Source of the DNA: Mycolicibacterium grossiae
GTDB taxonomy: Bacteria > Actinomycetota > Actinomycetes > Mycobacteriales > Mycobacteriaceae
Assembly (NCBI RefSeq): GCF_008329645.1
Contig: NZ_CP043474.1
Coordinates: forward strand, 3,534,001 to 3,598,000
Length of the DNA stretch: 64,000 nt
Direction: 5' to 3'
In this document: positions 51,258 through 59,268 of the stretch, piece after piece
Numbering within the stretch: the stretch's first letter is position 1
How the letters are laid out: each line of letters opens with the position of its first letter
Program-made: the position numbers and the translations under genes
The notes under the pieces: model-generated
Databases searched by the model: none
Seen by the model: the letters and a program-made list of their open reading frames with translations, nothing else
Told to the model about the DNA's origin: nothing

Positions 51258-52319
51258 ATGCATGGGGCTTCGCCTACAGATCCCGCCGGGCCGTCGGGGA
51301 CGGTCACGCATCTGACCGACCGGCATCCGACCGTCACCCCGGAGCGGCTCGTCGCCGGGCTGGTGCCGCCCCCGACGTTCGCCGACGTGTCGTTCGACAA
51401 CTACCGTCCCGACCCGGCGGAGCCGTCGCAAGCGGCGGCGGTCGAGTCCTGCCGGACGTTCTGCGACGACGCGGTCCGGCGCCGTGCGGGCAAGAAGAAG
51501 CTCTTCGGCAAGCGCGAGGTGCTGCCCGGGGTGGGGGTCTATCTGGACGGCGGGTTCGGCGTCGGCAAGACCCACCTGCTGGCGTCGACGTACTACCGGC
51601 TGGCGGGCGCGCAGGCCGGGCCCGCGGCGTTCGCGACGTTCGGCGAATTGACTCAACTGGCAGGCGTTTTCGGCTTCGTCGAGTGCATCGAGCTGCTGTC
51701 GGAGTACGTCGTGGTGTGCATCGACGAATTCGAACTCGACGACCCGGGCAACACGACGCTGATCTCGCGGCTGCTGTCCGCGCTCGTCGAGCGGGGTGTG
51801 TCGATCGCGGCGACGTCCAACACGCTGCCCGAGCAGCTCGGCGAGGGCCGCTTCGCCGCCCAGGACTTCCTGCGCGAGATCAACACGCTGGCGCAGATGT
51901 TCACCACGGTGCGCATCGAGGGCCCGGACTACCGGCACCGCGACCTGCCGCCGGCCCCCGAACCGCCAGGCGACGACGAGGTCCGTGCCCGGGCCGCGGA
52001 CACCCCGGGTGCGACGCTCGACGACTTCGACGCGCTGTGCGCACACCTGGCGACCATGCATCCGTCGCGCTACCTGGCGCTCATCGAGGGCGTCACGGAG
52101 GTGTTCGTCACCGGCGTACACCCCATCGAGGATCAGAGCGTGGCGCTGCGCCTGGTGTCGCTGACCGACCGGCTGTACGACGCCGGCATCCCGGTGGTCG
52201 CCTCCGGCGCCAAGCTCGACACCGTCTTCAGCGACGAGATGCTCGCCGGCGGGTTCCGGAAGAAGTACCTGCGCGCGACGTCGCGCCTGTTGGCGCTGAC
52301 GCACGCCGGCCAGGCCTGA
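51258..52319 (+). CDS. zapE: Cell division ATPase ZapE (AFG1-like)
   Basis: 353 aa AAA+ ATPase. Walker A LDGGFGVGKTHLLAS, Walker B YVVVCIDEFELDDPGNTTL, arginine-finger region RLLSALVERGVSIAATSNTLPEQLGEGRFAAQDFLREI. C-terminal DRLYDAGIPVVASGAKLDTVFSDEMLAGGFRKKYLRATSRL is the AFG1/ZapE closing motif. ZapE in E. coli interacts with the Z-ring under stress. It corresponds to Rv2670c. The gene starts 26 bp from the divergent RibD-type start. Confidence 0.93.
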   Translation: MHGASPTDPAGPSGTVTHLTDRHPTVTPERLVAGLVPPPTFADVSFDNYRPDPAEPSQAAAVESCRTFCDDAVRRRAGKKKLFGKREVLPGVGVYLDGGFGVGKTHLLASTYYRLAGAQAGPAAFATFGELTQLAGVFGFVECIELLSEYVVVCIDEFELDDPGNTTLISRLLSALVERGVSIAATSNTLPEQLGEGRFAAQDFLREINTLAQMFTTVRIEGPDYRHRDLPPAPEPPGDDEVRARAADTPGATLDDFDALCAHLATMHPSRYLALIEGVTEVFVTGVHPIEDQSVALRLVSLTDRLYDAGIPVVASGAKLDTVFSDEMLAGGFRKKYLRATSRLLALTHAGQA

Positions 52320-52326
52320 GGCACCG

Positions 52327-52857
52327 CTACAGCGGCCGCACCATCACGTAGTCGCTCTCCACGCCGTCGCCGAGGCGGAACGTCTTGGTGCCGCTGACGG
52401 TGAAGCCGTGCTTGCCGTAGAAGCGTTGCGCACGGGCGTTCTCCTGGTTGACGCCGAGCCAGACCGCTGTGGCTCCGCGCTCGCGGGCCGCGTCCAGGGC
52501 GGCGGTCATGAGCGCGGACGCGGCGCCCGCGCCGTGCGCGTCGGGGTCGACGTACATCTTGGACAGTTCGGCGGCGGGCCGGGTGAGCACGGCGCGCTGG
52601 ACGTCGGGGTCGTCGACGACGCCGTCGATCAGCATCGCGTACCCCACCACGCGGCCGGCGTCGCGGGCCACGAGCACGTCGCGGGTGGGATCGGCGACGT
52701 AGGCGGCGAAACGCGCCGGGGAGAGGTGTTCGGCGATGAACGCGGCGACGTTGTCAGCTGTCGCCGACGGCGGGCAGGCCAGCGGGAACGTGCGGGCGGC
52801 GACGTCGGCCAGGCCCGGAAGGTCGGCGTCGGTGGCCGCGGTGACGACCGGGGTCAT
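52327..52857 (-). CDS. GNAT-family N-acetyltransferase (Rv2669-like)
   Basis: 176 aa. GNAT core: motif A LSKMYVDPDAHGAGAASALMTAALDAARERGATAVWLGVNQENARAQRFYGKHGFTVSGTKTFRLG with the Q/R-x-x-G-x-G/A acetyl-CoA loop in altered form (HGAGAAS). Likely acetylates a small molecule or protein; substrate unknown. The stop of the MPT63-like gene is 2 nt before the ATG at 52857, so they are co-transcribed. Confidence 0.85.
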   Translation of the reverse strand: MTPVVTAATDADLPGLADVAARTFPLACPPSATADNVAAFIAEHLSPARFAAYVADPTRDVLVARDAGRVVGYAMLIDGVVDDPDVQRAVLTRPAAELSKMYVDPDAHGAGAASALMTAALDAARERGATAVWLGVNQENARAQRFYGKHGFTVSGTKTFRLGDGVESDYVMVRPL

Positions 52858-52859
52858 GC

Positions 52860-53402
52860 TCAGGGCAGCGGCGCGCCGGGCTGCCAGATGTTCCACTGCG
52901 CCAGGTGTTCTCCGGTCTTCGGGTCCAGCAGCACCACGTTGGTCACCAGCGCGCGGTACACCTGCCAGTACACCGCGCCGTTCACGGTCGAGCCGGACGG
53001 CGCGTTCTGCAGCGAGTACTGCAGTGCGTCGGGCGCGTCGGTGTTCTTCGGCTGATAGGCGTCGCCGTAGGGGGTGACGCCGTTGAACGAGAAGCCGAGG
53101 GACTGGGCGAACGGCGCGGGCGTCTTGATCGTGTGGACGGTGACGTTGGCGCGCCACGGGCCGCCCTCGTTGCGCCACCGCGGCGAGCCGGTCGGTGCAT
53201 AGCCGGGCGGCGGGTCGGTGGGCAGCACGTCGTGCACGGTCACGTCGGCGACGATGCCCTTGTAGTCGACCCGCAGCGTGTCGCCGAGGTTGCCGATCGG
53301 GTTGATGTCCGCGGTGGCGGGCGGCGCGCCGGTGAGTCCCGCGAGGGCGGCCACCGCCGTGACGGCGCCGAGCCAGCGTCCAACGCGTCGTCGCATCGTC
53401 AT
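52860..53402 (-). CDS. Secreted MPT63-like protein (DUF1942-type, Rv2668-like)
   Basis: 180 aa. Signal peptide RRRVGRWLGAVTAVAALAGLTGAPPATA, then a beta-sandwich of MPT63 (DUF1942) type: TLRVDYKGIVADVTVHDVLPTDPPPGYAPTGSPRWRNEGGPWRANVTVHTIK, ALQYSLQNAPSGSTVNGAVYWQV and NVVLLDPKTGEHLAQWNIWQPG. Secreted antigen-like protein of unknown role. ATG at 53402, or 53396. Upstream of the GNAT gene by 2 nt. Confidence 0.83.
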   Translation of the reverse strand: MTMRRRVGRWLGAVTAVAALAGLTGAPPATADINPIGNLGDTLRVDYKGIVADVTVHDVLPTDPPPGYAPTGSPRWRNEGGPWRANVTVHTIKTPAPFAQSLGFSFNGVTPYGDAYQPKNTDAPDALQYSLQNAPSGSTVNGAVYWQVYRALVTNVVLLDPKTGEHLAQWNIWQPGAPLP

Positions 53403-53477
53403 CGCCCCATCACTCCCATCGTGTGCTGCCTCGCATGATGGCACACCGCGGAAGTGGGGAGGTCGGGTTCTCCGGTG

Positions 53478-53900
53478 TCAGTCGGCCCAGGGGCCGTGGC
53501 CGCCCACCTTGTCGACGTGGATGCGGGTGAGCAGGCCGGCGGGAGCGTTCGGCGGCGGGAAGTGTTCGCTGGAACCGAGCATCGTCTCGGCCAGCGACGT
53601 CAGCAGCTCGGGTGCACCACCCTCCTCGATGCGCGCGGTGCCGTGGATCGACAGGTACTTGCGTTGCTGGCCGGGTTCCGGGTCGGCGAGGATCGTCAGC
53701 ACCACGCGTGGGTCGCGGCGGACGTTGCGCGTCTTCTGGTACTCGGAGAGGTGGGCGCTCACGATCTCGTCGCCGCTGGGCGTCGATTCCAGGGCGACCC
53801 AGACGACGGACACCTGGGGGCTGCCGTCGGGGTTGAGGGTGACGAGGGTGGCGTCGGCGCCGTCGCCGATCAGCGCGCGGGCGGAATCCACGAGTTTCAT
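53478..53900 (-). CDS. PPOX-class F420-dependent oxidoreductase-like protein
   Basis: 140 aa split-barrel (FMN/F420) protein. ARALIGDGADATLVTLNPDGSPQVSVVWVAL at the N-terminus is the pyridoxine 5'-phosphate oxidase-like beta-barrel start; LSEYQKTRNVRRDPRVVLTILADPEPGQQRKYLSIHGTARIEEGG follows. Many mycobacterial homologues use F420. ATG at 53900; no strong Shine-Dalgarno. Lies 28 nt downstream of clpC2 in the same direction and may be co-transcribed. Confidence 0.8.
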   Translation of the reverse strand: MKLVDSARALIGDGADATLVTLNPDGSPQVSVVWVALESTPSGDEIVSAHLSEYQKTRNVRRDPRVVLTILADPEPGQQRKYLSIHGTARIEEGGAPELLTSLAETMLGSSEHFPPPNAPAGLLTRIHVDKVGGHGPWAD

Positions 53901-53928
53901 GATCGTTCCCAACGTGCGCGGCCCGCGT

Positions 53929-54645
53929 TCATTCCCGGGTCGTCGCGACGAGCGCGTCGAGCGCCGTGCGCAGAGCGGCTTCGATGCGGGTCTTGTCCAC
54001 GCCGAGGGTGTGCAGCGGACCGGTGTCCGGCTCGGCCTCGAGCAGGGCGAGCAGAACGTGCTCGGTGCCGATGTAGTCGTGTCCCAGCCGAAGTGCCTCG
54101 CGGAAGGTCAGTTCGAGGACCTTCTTGGCGGGGCCGTTGAACGGGATCAGTTCGTGGCGGGCACCGGTCGCCGGCGGGAGGCTGACCGCGCCGCGGACCC
54201 GTTCGGGAGTGGCGCCGGCGTCGGCCAGCAGCCGGAACGCCAGCGAGTCGGCGTCGCCGAGGAGGCCGAGCAGCAGGTGATCCGGCGTGATCTCGAGGTT
54301 CTCGGCGGCACGCGCGATGTCCTGCGCGTCGACGATCATCTGCCGGGCCCGCGGGGTGAAGCGCGCGAACCCCTCGTTCGGATTGATCGGCGTGGTGTCG
54401 GCCTTGGGGACGAAGCGCTTCTGTGCGGCCTGCTTGGTGACGCCCATGCAGGCGCCGATATCGGTCCAGGAGGCACCCGATCGGCGTGCCTGGTCGACGA
54501 AGTGGCCGATCAGGTGGTCGGCGACCTCGCCGAGCGCCTCCGCGGCGAGGACGGCGTCGGTCAGCTGCTCGAGGGGCTCCTCGTGGGCACGCTTGATGAT
54601 GTCGATGAGGTCGTCGAGGCGGACCGGATGCGTGATGTCGGGCAT
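53929..54645 (-). CDS. clpC2: ClpC2, Clp_N-domain protein with N-terminal HTH
   Basis: 238 aa. N-terminal HTH-like region (ARRSGASWTDIGACMGVTKQAAQKRF, about residues 53-79), then two Clp_N repeats (FARFTPRARQMIVDAQDIARAAENLEITPDHLLLGLL; VLELTFREALRLGHDYIGTEHVLLALLEA). No AAA+ module, unlike ClpC1. Work on mycobacterial ClpC2, recalled rather than checked, describes protection against ClpC1-targeting cyclic peptides by binding them, with the HTH acting as autorepressor. The start ATG at 54645 lies 2 nt from a perfect operator. It corresponds to Rv2667. Confidence 0.93.
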   Translation of the reverse strand: MPDITHPVRLDDLIDIIKRAHEEPLEQLTDAVLAAEALGEVADHLIGHFVDQARRSGASWTDIGACMGVTKQAAQKRFVPKADTTPINPNEGFARFTPRARQMIVDAQDIARAAENLEITPDHLLLGLLGDADSLAFRLLADAGATPERVRGAVSLPPATGARHELIPFNGPAKKVLELTFREALRLGHDYIGTEHVLLALLEAEPDTGPLHTLGVDKTRIEAALRTALDALVATTRE

Positions 54646-54646
54646 G

Positions 54647-54665
54647 CGTCAACCATAAGTTGACG
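54647..54665. promoter_or_regulatory. clpC2 operator 1
   Basis: CGTCAAC and GTTGACG separated by CATAA: a perfect 7-bp inverted repeat with 5-nt spacer. It overlies the -10 TATGGT (54652-54657) and starts 2 nt from the clpC2 ATG. Its centre is 28 bp from that of operator 2. Confidence 0.8.
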
Positions 54666-54680
54666 GCAGCGCGACGTCAA
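54652..54680 (-). promoter_or_regulatory. clpC2 promoter, leaderless
   Basis: Minus-strand TTGACG (54675-54680), 17-nt spacer, TATGGT (54652-54657), ending 6 nt before the ATG. A near-consensus sigma-A promoter whose two hexamers lie inside operators 2 and 1. Confidence 0.75.
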
Positions 54681-54693
54681 CCGTCGGTTGACG
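54675..54693. promoter_or_regulatory. clpC2 operator 2
   Basis: CGTCAAC, spacer CGTCG, GTTGACG: same arms as operator 1. It covers the -35. Confidence 0.8.
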
Positions 54694-54724
54694 GCCCGGA
54701 GCCTCGGCGCGGCCCGCGCCGCCG

Positions 54725-55204
54725 TCAGCCTCGCGGATAGCCCCGCCGGACCGTGCGGTCGAGGATGCCGAGCGTCCCGCGTAACGCGGTTTCGGAGATG
54801 ACCGGGAAGATGCCGGCGTCACGCCAGTGCTGGTCGATGTCGCTCCAGTCGTAGTACGACGTGACCAGGGTGCCGCCGGTGCCGTCCGGTTCGAGCCGGT
54901 AGCCGTAGACGTGGCCGATCTGGGGCTTGATCTGCCCGACGATCGTCCACGCGATGAGCCGGTCCTTCTCGTAGTCGGTGATGGTGACGGTCACGTCGTA
55001 CTTGCCGAGCGGGAAGTCGTTGAGCGCCTCGCGGTCCATGTGCACCACGAAGCTGTCCCCGGCGGCCGTCACGGGCTCGCCGTCGGCGTCCTGCAGCATG
55101 CCGGTGGCGTCGATGGCGACGTGGCCCTGGGGGTCGCACAGTAGGGCGAAGACGTCCGCGGGCGGGGCGGCGATGGGGCGCTGGACTTCGATCCGGTCGG
55201 TCAT
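54725..55204 (-). CDS. SRPBCC/START-like protein
   Basis: 159 aa. Polyketide-cyclase/SRPBCC fold: RIEVQRPIAAPPADVFALLCDPQGHVAIDATGML at the N-terminus, YDVTVTITDYEKDRLIAWTIVGQ, GHVYGYRLEPDGTGGTLVTSYYDWSDID, and a C-terminal helix. Binds a hydrophobic ligand; function unknown. ATG at 55204. No clear operon partner; clpC2 lies downstream but has its own promoter. Confidence 0.8.
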   Translation of the reverse strand: MTDRIEVQRPIAAPPADVFALLCDPQGHVAIDATGMLQDADGEPVTAAGDSFVVHMDREALNDFPLGKYDVTVTITDYEKDRLIAWTIVGQIKPQIGHVYGYRLEPDGTGGTLVTSYYDWSDIDQHWRDAGIFPVISETALRGTLGILDRTVRRGYPRG

Positions 55205-55287
55205 GTCTCGATCGTTGCAGCACCGCCGGGCGGCGGTGCCGCGAATGCCGATGACGGACCAATGAATTCGACGCGGTCGCCGCGCCG

Positions 55288-55989
55288 CTACGACGATTGG
55301 GGCAACGTCGCCTCGAAGTCGCTCACCAGGACCCGGGCCACCTCGGGAAGCTTGACGTTGGTGTCCTGCGACGCCTTGACGAGGACGGCGAAGGCCTGCA
55401 GCCCGGTCAGCTTGTCGCGGTGCATGAGGATGCCCTTGGCCTGCCCGATGAGGTCGCGGCTGGCGACGGCGCGCTGCAACTGCTCCTCGGCGGCGGCACC
55501 GGCGATGGCGACTGCGGCGTGCTGGGCGAAGATCTCCCCGACGGCGACGGACTCCTCGGTGAAGAGGTCCGGACTGGGGCCGTAGAGGGTGAGCGCGCCG
55601 AAGGTCTCCCCTTCGACGAAGAGCCGGAACGACACCAGCGACCGCACGCCCAGCTCCCGGGCCCGCTCGGTGAAGCGGGGGAAGCGGTCCTCGACCTCGA
55701 GGTCGCGCACGACGACCGATTCGTGGTCGCGCAGCGCGGTGACGGCGGGCCCCTCGCCGGTCTCGGACTGGAAGGCGTCGAGTTCCTTGGCGATGGCGTC
55801 GCTGGGAGCCTCGCTCGTCACGGTGCGACGGTGCACCAGGGCGATGCCGCCCCAGCTGATCCCGGGCAGGATGTCGATCGCGGCGGCGACGATGGTGCGC
55901 AACAACGACGCCGAGTCGACGTCGGCCTGCATCTGGATGGCGAGGTCACCGAGAACGGTGGCCAGCTCCGTACGAGACTGCGATTCCAC
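55288..55989 (-). CDS. GAF-ANTAR RNA-binding regulator
   Basis: 233 aa. N-terminal GAF domain (residues about 20-165, DVDSASLLRTIVAAAIDILPGISWGGIALV, SFRLFVEGETFGALTLYG) and C-terminal ANTAR domain (AVASRDLIGQAKGILMHRDKLTGLQAFAVLVKASQDTNVKLPEVARVLV). ANTAR proteins bind paired hexaloop RNA hairpins and prevent transcription termination. The signal for the GAF domain is unknown. GTG start with TATCCT 7 nt upstream. STAS gene nearby suggests a stress-signalling cluster. Confidence 0.88.
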   Translation of the reverse strand: MESQSRTELATVLGDLAIQMQADVDSASLLRTIVAAAIDILPGISWGGIALVHRRTVTSEAPSDAIAKELDAFQSETGEGPAVTALRDHESVVVRDLEVEDRFPRFTERARELGVRSLVSFRLFVEGETFGALTLYGPSPDLFTEESVAVGEIFAQHAAVAIAGAAAEEQLQRAVASRDLIGQAKGILMHRDKLTGLQAFAVLVKASQDTNVKLPEVARVLVSDFEATLPQSS

Positions 55990-55996
55990 GACGAAC

Positions 55997-56002
55997 AGGA
56001 TA
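55997..56002 (-). promoter_or_regulatory. -10 hexamer TATCCT, leaderless GAF-ANTAR gene
   Basis: Minus-strand TATCCT ends 7 nt before the GTG at 55989. Confidence 0.5.
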
Positions 56003-56022
56003 TGGAGTGAATCCGACAGCGC

Positions 56023-56493
56023 TCACGCCGAGGGCGGGCCGCCGATGAGGGCGGCCATCGCCTCGTTCGCGGTGGCGTACAGCGGCACGTAGTCGTCCAC
56101 CCCGGTGATCTGGATCGGTCTGCTGGTGGCCGGGCCGTCCGCCACCACGGCGAGCCGGGTCCCCGACCCGGCCAGCCGGTGGGCGTTGACGAGCACTTCG
56201 AGTCCGGCCGACGCCAGGAACTCGACGCCGGTCAGGTCGATGAGGACGGCGGCCGGCTCACCGGCGAGGACGTCGCGGACCGCGACGTGCACGTCGGGCG
56301 CCGTGAGCATGTCGATCACGCCGGTGATGGCGACGACCATGACGCCATCGGTGGTCATGACGGAGATCCGGGCCTGCGGGGCCCGGGGGCGATCCTGGGG
56401 GAACAACGCGGAGGTACCTGCGCTTCGAGACGGAGATCGGGCACGGTCGTCGTGGGCGGCCGAATTCACCCTGACCGGTCGAGATCGTCGCAT
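56023..56493 (-). CDS. STAS-domain protein, anti-sigma-factor-antagonist-like
   Basis: About 156 aa from the ATG at 56493; a GTG at 56514 and an internal ATG at 56358 are alternatives, so the first 45 residues, basic and disordered, are uncertain. The STAS core reads TTDGVMVVAITGVIDMLTAPDVHVAVRDVL, VLIDLTGVEFLASAGLEVLVNAHRLAGSGTRLAVVADG. The phosphoacceptor Ser of SpoIIAA-type proteins corresponds to FLASAGL. It would sequester an anti-sigma factor. It lies directly upstream of the GAF-ANTAR gene and left of the att site. Confidence 0.75.
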   Translation of the reverse strand: MRRSRPVRVNSAAHDDRARSPSRSAGTSALFPQDRPRAPQARISVMTTDGVMVVAITGVIDMLTAPDVHVAVRDVLAGEPAAVLIDLTGVEFLASAGLEVLVNAHRLAGSGTRLAVVADGPATSRPIQITGVDDYVPLYATANEAMAALIGGPPSA

Positions 56494-56582
56494 GCCGGAG
56501 GTGGGTGGCGACACTCAGGCCGGACAATCTGCGTTGTCGTCAGCGCCGGGCGGGCGTACCAACCGCCAACGCGTGCGAAAGG

Positions 56583-56610
56583 TGGTGCGCGATACTGGGA
56601 TTGAACCAGT
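56583..56610 (-). other. tRNA 3'-end fragment, probable attL core
   Basis: On the minus strand: T-stem ACTGG, loop TTCAATC, CCAGT, acceptor ATCGCGC, discriminator A and encoded CCA. The matching 5' acceptor GCGCGAT is absent upstream, so this is not a full tRNA. Integration into the 3' end of a tRNA gene leaves this geometry at one end of the element. Isotype not determined. Confidence 0.7.
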
Positions 56611-56690
56611 CTCAGTCGAGTTGCTCTACACTGTTGCTGACCTGGACAGAAAAGCCTTCTACCAGGCGACATGCCGAACAGTAACAGTGC

Positions 56691-56747
56691 GCAGACATAC
56701 GCACAAGTATGCAGACCTACGCTTTAATGTGGTGCATATGTGGTGCA
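56691..56747 (+). repeat. Direct repeats before int, candidate arm-type sites
   Basis: GCAGACATACGC (56691-56702) and GCAGACCTACGC (56711-56722) repeat with a 20-bp period. ATGTGGTGCA occurs at 56727-56736 and 56738-56747 with an 11-bp period. Phased repeats next to an att core and int are typical of integrase arm-type or excisionase sites. Confidence 0.5.
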
Positions 56748-56760
56748 AAGGGGATCGACA

Positions 56761-57897
56761 GTGACGAGAACGCGACGCAGCTTCGGGCGACTCCGGCAGT
56801 TTCGCTCAGGGCGGTGGAAGGCGTCCTACACCGGGCCTGACGGCCTCCTGTACGAAGCGCCGATCACGTTCGCGCTGAAGCAAGACGGCGAAGCGTGGCT
56901 GACCGACCGGCGCCGCGAAATCGACCGCGAATTGTGGTCGCCGGCCAGCGGACAGGAGGACCGGCCCAACGCATTCTTCGCCGACTACGCCACAGAGTGG
57001 ATCAACCGCCGAACGGTGCGGGGAAGGCCCCTGAAGGATCGCACCGCCGAGCACTATCGAAAGCTCCTCCACCAGCACATCCTGGGCACCTTCGGTCACG
57101 TGACGGTACGCGCCATCACTCCCGAGGCGGTCCGAAAGTGGTACAGCACTTGCGCAGTCGGCGCACCAGTCATGCGGGCGCACGCCTATTCGCTGCTGTC
57201 GACGATCATGTCGACCGCAGCGTCCGAGGGCATCGCCGACCAGAACCCCTGCACCATCTCCGGTGCCGGGAACACCGAGCGGCGGGTGAAGATCAAGCCG
57301 GCCACGCTCGGCGAACTCGAGACGATCGTCAACGCGATGCCCGACCGCCTCAAGCTGATGGTCCTGCTCGCCGCCTGGGGCGCCATGCGGTTCGGCGAAC
57401 TGGCCGAACTGCGCCGCCGTGACATCGACGGCGCCACCATCCGCGTGCGCCGCGGCGTCGTGCGAGCTGGCGGCGAGATGCGCGTCACGACACCCAAGAG
57501 CGCGGCAGGGGCACGCGACATCGCGGTGCCGCCGCACCTCCTCCCCGTGATCGAACAACACCTCCGAGACCACACCGGGCCGGGCAAGGACGCACTGCTG
57601 TTCCCCGCCGCCGGCGGCGGACACATGCAGCCGTCCTCGTTGTACGGCTACTACTACGCCGCCCGCGACGCGGCGAAGCGCCCAGACCTCCGCTTCCACG
57701 ACCTCAGACACACGGGCGCGGTCCTGGCCGCGCAGACCGGCGCCACCCTAGCCGAACTGATGGGCAGGCTCGGTCACTCGACAGTCAGCGCGGCTATGCG
57801 TTACCAGCACGTGGCCGCCGGCCGCGACCAGCAGATCGCGGCTGCGCTGTCCGACTTCGCGCAGCGACACGCCGCCACGCCCGAGGCAACACTCTGA
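56761..57897 (+). CDS. Tyrosine-type phage integrase
   Basis: 378 aa. N-terminal arm-binding domain (residues 1-60), core-binding SAM-like domain (about 70-170), catalytic domain (about 180-370) with Arg210 (GAMRFGELAEL), Lys246 (TTPKSAAG), His313 and Arg316 (FHDLRHTGA), His339 (LGHSTVSA) and nucleophile Tyr348 (AMRYQH): complete. The GTG at 56761 follows AAAGGGG. It would catalyse recombination at the tRNA att core just left. The stop overlaps the next ATG (TGATG). Confidence 0.95.
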   Translation: MTRTRRSFGRLRQFRSGRWKASYTGPDGLLYEAPITFALKQDGEAWLTDRRREIDRELWSPASGQEDRPNAFFADYATEWINRRTVRGRPLKDRTAEHYRKLLHQHILGTFGHVTVRAITPEAVRKWYSTCAVGAPVMRAHAYSLLSTIMSTAASEGIADQNPCTISGAGNTERRVKIKPATLGELETIVNAMPDRLKLMVLLAAWGAMRFGELAELRRRDIDGATIRVRRGVVRAGGEMRVTTPKSAAGARDIAVPPHLLPVIEQHLRDHTGPGKDALLFPAAGGGHMQPSSLYGYYYAARDAAKRPDLRFHDLRHTGAVLAAQTGATLAELMGRLGHSTVSAAMRYQHVAAGRDQQIAAALSDFAQRHAATPEATL

Positions 57898-58328
57898 TGG
57901 CGGACAACAGGCAATTCATCACGATCTACTGCGACGACCCCAGCCACACACCCGAACCCGTCGGGAAGCTCCTGCTCGCCCCAGTCGGTGCCCCGCCGCA
58001 AGCAGCGCTGAACCGGCAGATCGAACTCAAGCGACGGCCCGGAGTCTTCCTCGTCACCATGATGTGGCGGTTCAGAAACTCCGAAAACTGGCTCGAGGAC
58101 GTGAGATTGGTGTCCGGTCTCGCGCGCGGGAACGGCGGACTGCAATGGGTCAACGACGGCGGCGGCCAGCCCAGCCGGCGGCGCTACAGGCTCAAATGTG
58201 GCTCATGCCCACTCAGACCGACGTACAACGAGCCGGGATTCTCGAACAAGCTGAGCGATATGGCCGCAGCTGGCGTCGTGGCAGTCTCATTGAGGGGATT
58301 GATCGACGCCGACACGCGGACACGCTGA
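57897..58328 (+). CDS. Phage-type protein of unknown function
   Basis: 143 aa, coupled to int by a one-base overlap. I do not recognise a family. Features: FITIYCDDPSHTPEPVGKLLLAP, FLVTMMWRFRNSENWLEDV and a Cys pair in YRLKCGSCPLRPTY, which with the N-terminal Cys/His could bind zinc. No membrane segment. It is probably an accessory or early gene. Confidence 0.65.
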   Translation: MADNRQFITIYCDDPSHTPEPVGKLLLAPVGAPPQAALNRQIELKRRPGVFLVTMMWRFRNSENWLEDVRLVSGLARGNGGLQWVNDGGGQPSRRRYRLKCGSCPLRPTYNEPGFSNKLSDMAAAGVVAVSLRGLIDADTRTR

Positions 58329-58454
58329 CTCATGACTACCTAAGAGCGCGTCTGCACATCAACGTGTAACGTTCGGGCTGCTGACATCGGCGACCGTTCC
58401 GACCAGCGCCACCTCCCAGCTGAGGGCTAAGTTCCTCATGCCTCGGGAGTTCCA

Positions 58455-58718
58455 ATGGCACCAACGCGAAAGAAGTCGCCGTCCGCGGCGCAACCATCCG
58501 CCACCAACAGGCGGACTCGGCGACCTTCGGAAGAGATTCGGCCGGCATACCTCGGAATACCTGAAGCCGCAGCCTATCTCGACGTTCACAAGAGCACGAT
58601 CAGACGAGCCATCACGGCCAATCGACTGCCCGCCTACCGCATCGGCAACCGCATCATCAAGGTGAAAATCGCCGACCTCGACGCGATGCTTACTCCACTG
58701 CGGGGTGACGTGGCGTGA
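58455..58718 (+). CDS. Excisionase-like HTH protein
   Basis: 87 aa. Basic N-terminus then an HTH_17/excisionase domain: YLGIPEAAAYLDVHKSTIRRAITANRLPAYRIGNRIIKVKIADLDAML. Placement after int suggests a recombination directionality factor, though a repressor role is possible. Shine-Dalgarno GGGAG before the ATG. The stop overlaps the next GTG. Confidence 0.85.
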   Translation: MAPTRKKSPSAAQPSATNRRTRRPSEEIRPAYLGIPEAAAYLDVHKSTIRRAITANRLPAYRIGNRIIKVKIADLDAMLTPLRGDVA

Positions 58719-58963
58719 TCACCGAAAAGAGAATCCGCCCGGCGGGGAACCGGACGGATTCGAAGTCCACGGCGGCGGACCACCCGAGTCTAGCTCAGCG
58801 GCATGCGTCTCCGTTCGCTGTGCCTTGCCGGTACTGCCAAGCAGAGCCATACCGGAAGTGCCACAACCGGATTACCGCAAGGGCGATCCGGAAGCAGGCG
58901 TACCACCCCTGCCGCGGAGTCGACGCCCAACGTCCACGCCGTCACCTCGAGGTCGTCCGATGA
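58715..58963 (+). CDS. Phage zinc-finger protein
   Basis: 82 aa. The central segment FAVPCRYCQAEPYRKCHNRITARAIRKQAYHPCR fits the mycobacteriophage zinc finger (CxxC-x-AxP-x3-C-x(n)-H). GTG at 58715 overlaps the xis stop; its stop overlaps the DUF2742 ATG. Probably nucleic-acid binding; target unknown. Confidence 0.72.
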   Translation: MITEKRIRPAGNRTDSKSTAADHPSLAQRHASPFAVPCRYCQAEPYRKCHNRITARAIRKQAYHPCRGVDAQRPRRHLEVVR

Positions 58964-59268
58964 CCGCCCCAGGAAGCCAGCAAGTCGCCTGGCTGGAGGT
59001 CCACGATTTCGTGCTGGCGAAGGTCGCGGACGTGCCCTGTTGGCCCGCCGCCGGGACCGTCGAGTGGTGCCAACTCCGGGCGGATGATCCCCGCAAGATC
59101 GCTGCCGTGCTCGAGGCCGGCGTGCACTGGTCCCTCCGAGTCGACACCGAGCAAGAAGCCCGTGCCCATGCGTCACGGGACATCAGCACGGCAGCTGACT
59201 GGAGCGCCATCGCCCGCCGCACGCTGCAGGGCCGCGGCACCGCCTACATCCCCAGGAAGACAGCATGA
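58960..59268 (+). CDS. DUF2742 phage protein
   Basis: 102 aa. DUF2742 pattern: QVAWLEVHDFVLAKVADVPCWPAAGTVEWCQLRADDPRKIAAVLEAGVHWSLRVDTEQEARAHASRDISTAADWSAIARR. The family is carried by the M. tuberculosis phiRv1 and phiRv2 elements next to the primase-like gene. Function unknown. The stop overlaps the next ATG (ATGA). Confidence 0.85.
   Translation: MTAPGSQQVAWLEVHDFVLAKVADVPCWPAAGTVEWCQLRADDPRKIAAVLEAGVHWSLRVDTEQEARAHASRDISTAADWSAIARRTLQGRGTAYIPRKTA

Noticed and set aside
56583..56660. Complete tRNA gene on the minus strand
   Set aside because: Only T-arm, acceptor 3' strand and CCA fit; no 5' acceptor, D-arm or anticodon arm can be paired.
56105..56764. Rightward frame ending in a DTGIEPV-containing peptide
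   Set aside because: DTGIEPV is the antisense translation of the tRNA T-arm fragment, a common false ORF at tRNA-integrated elements.
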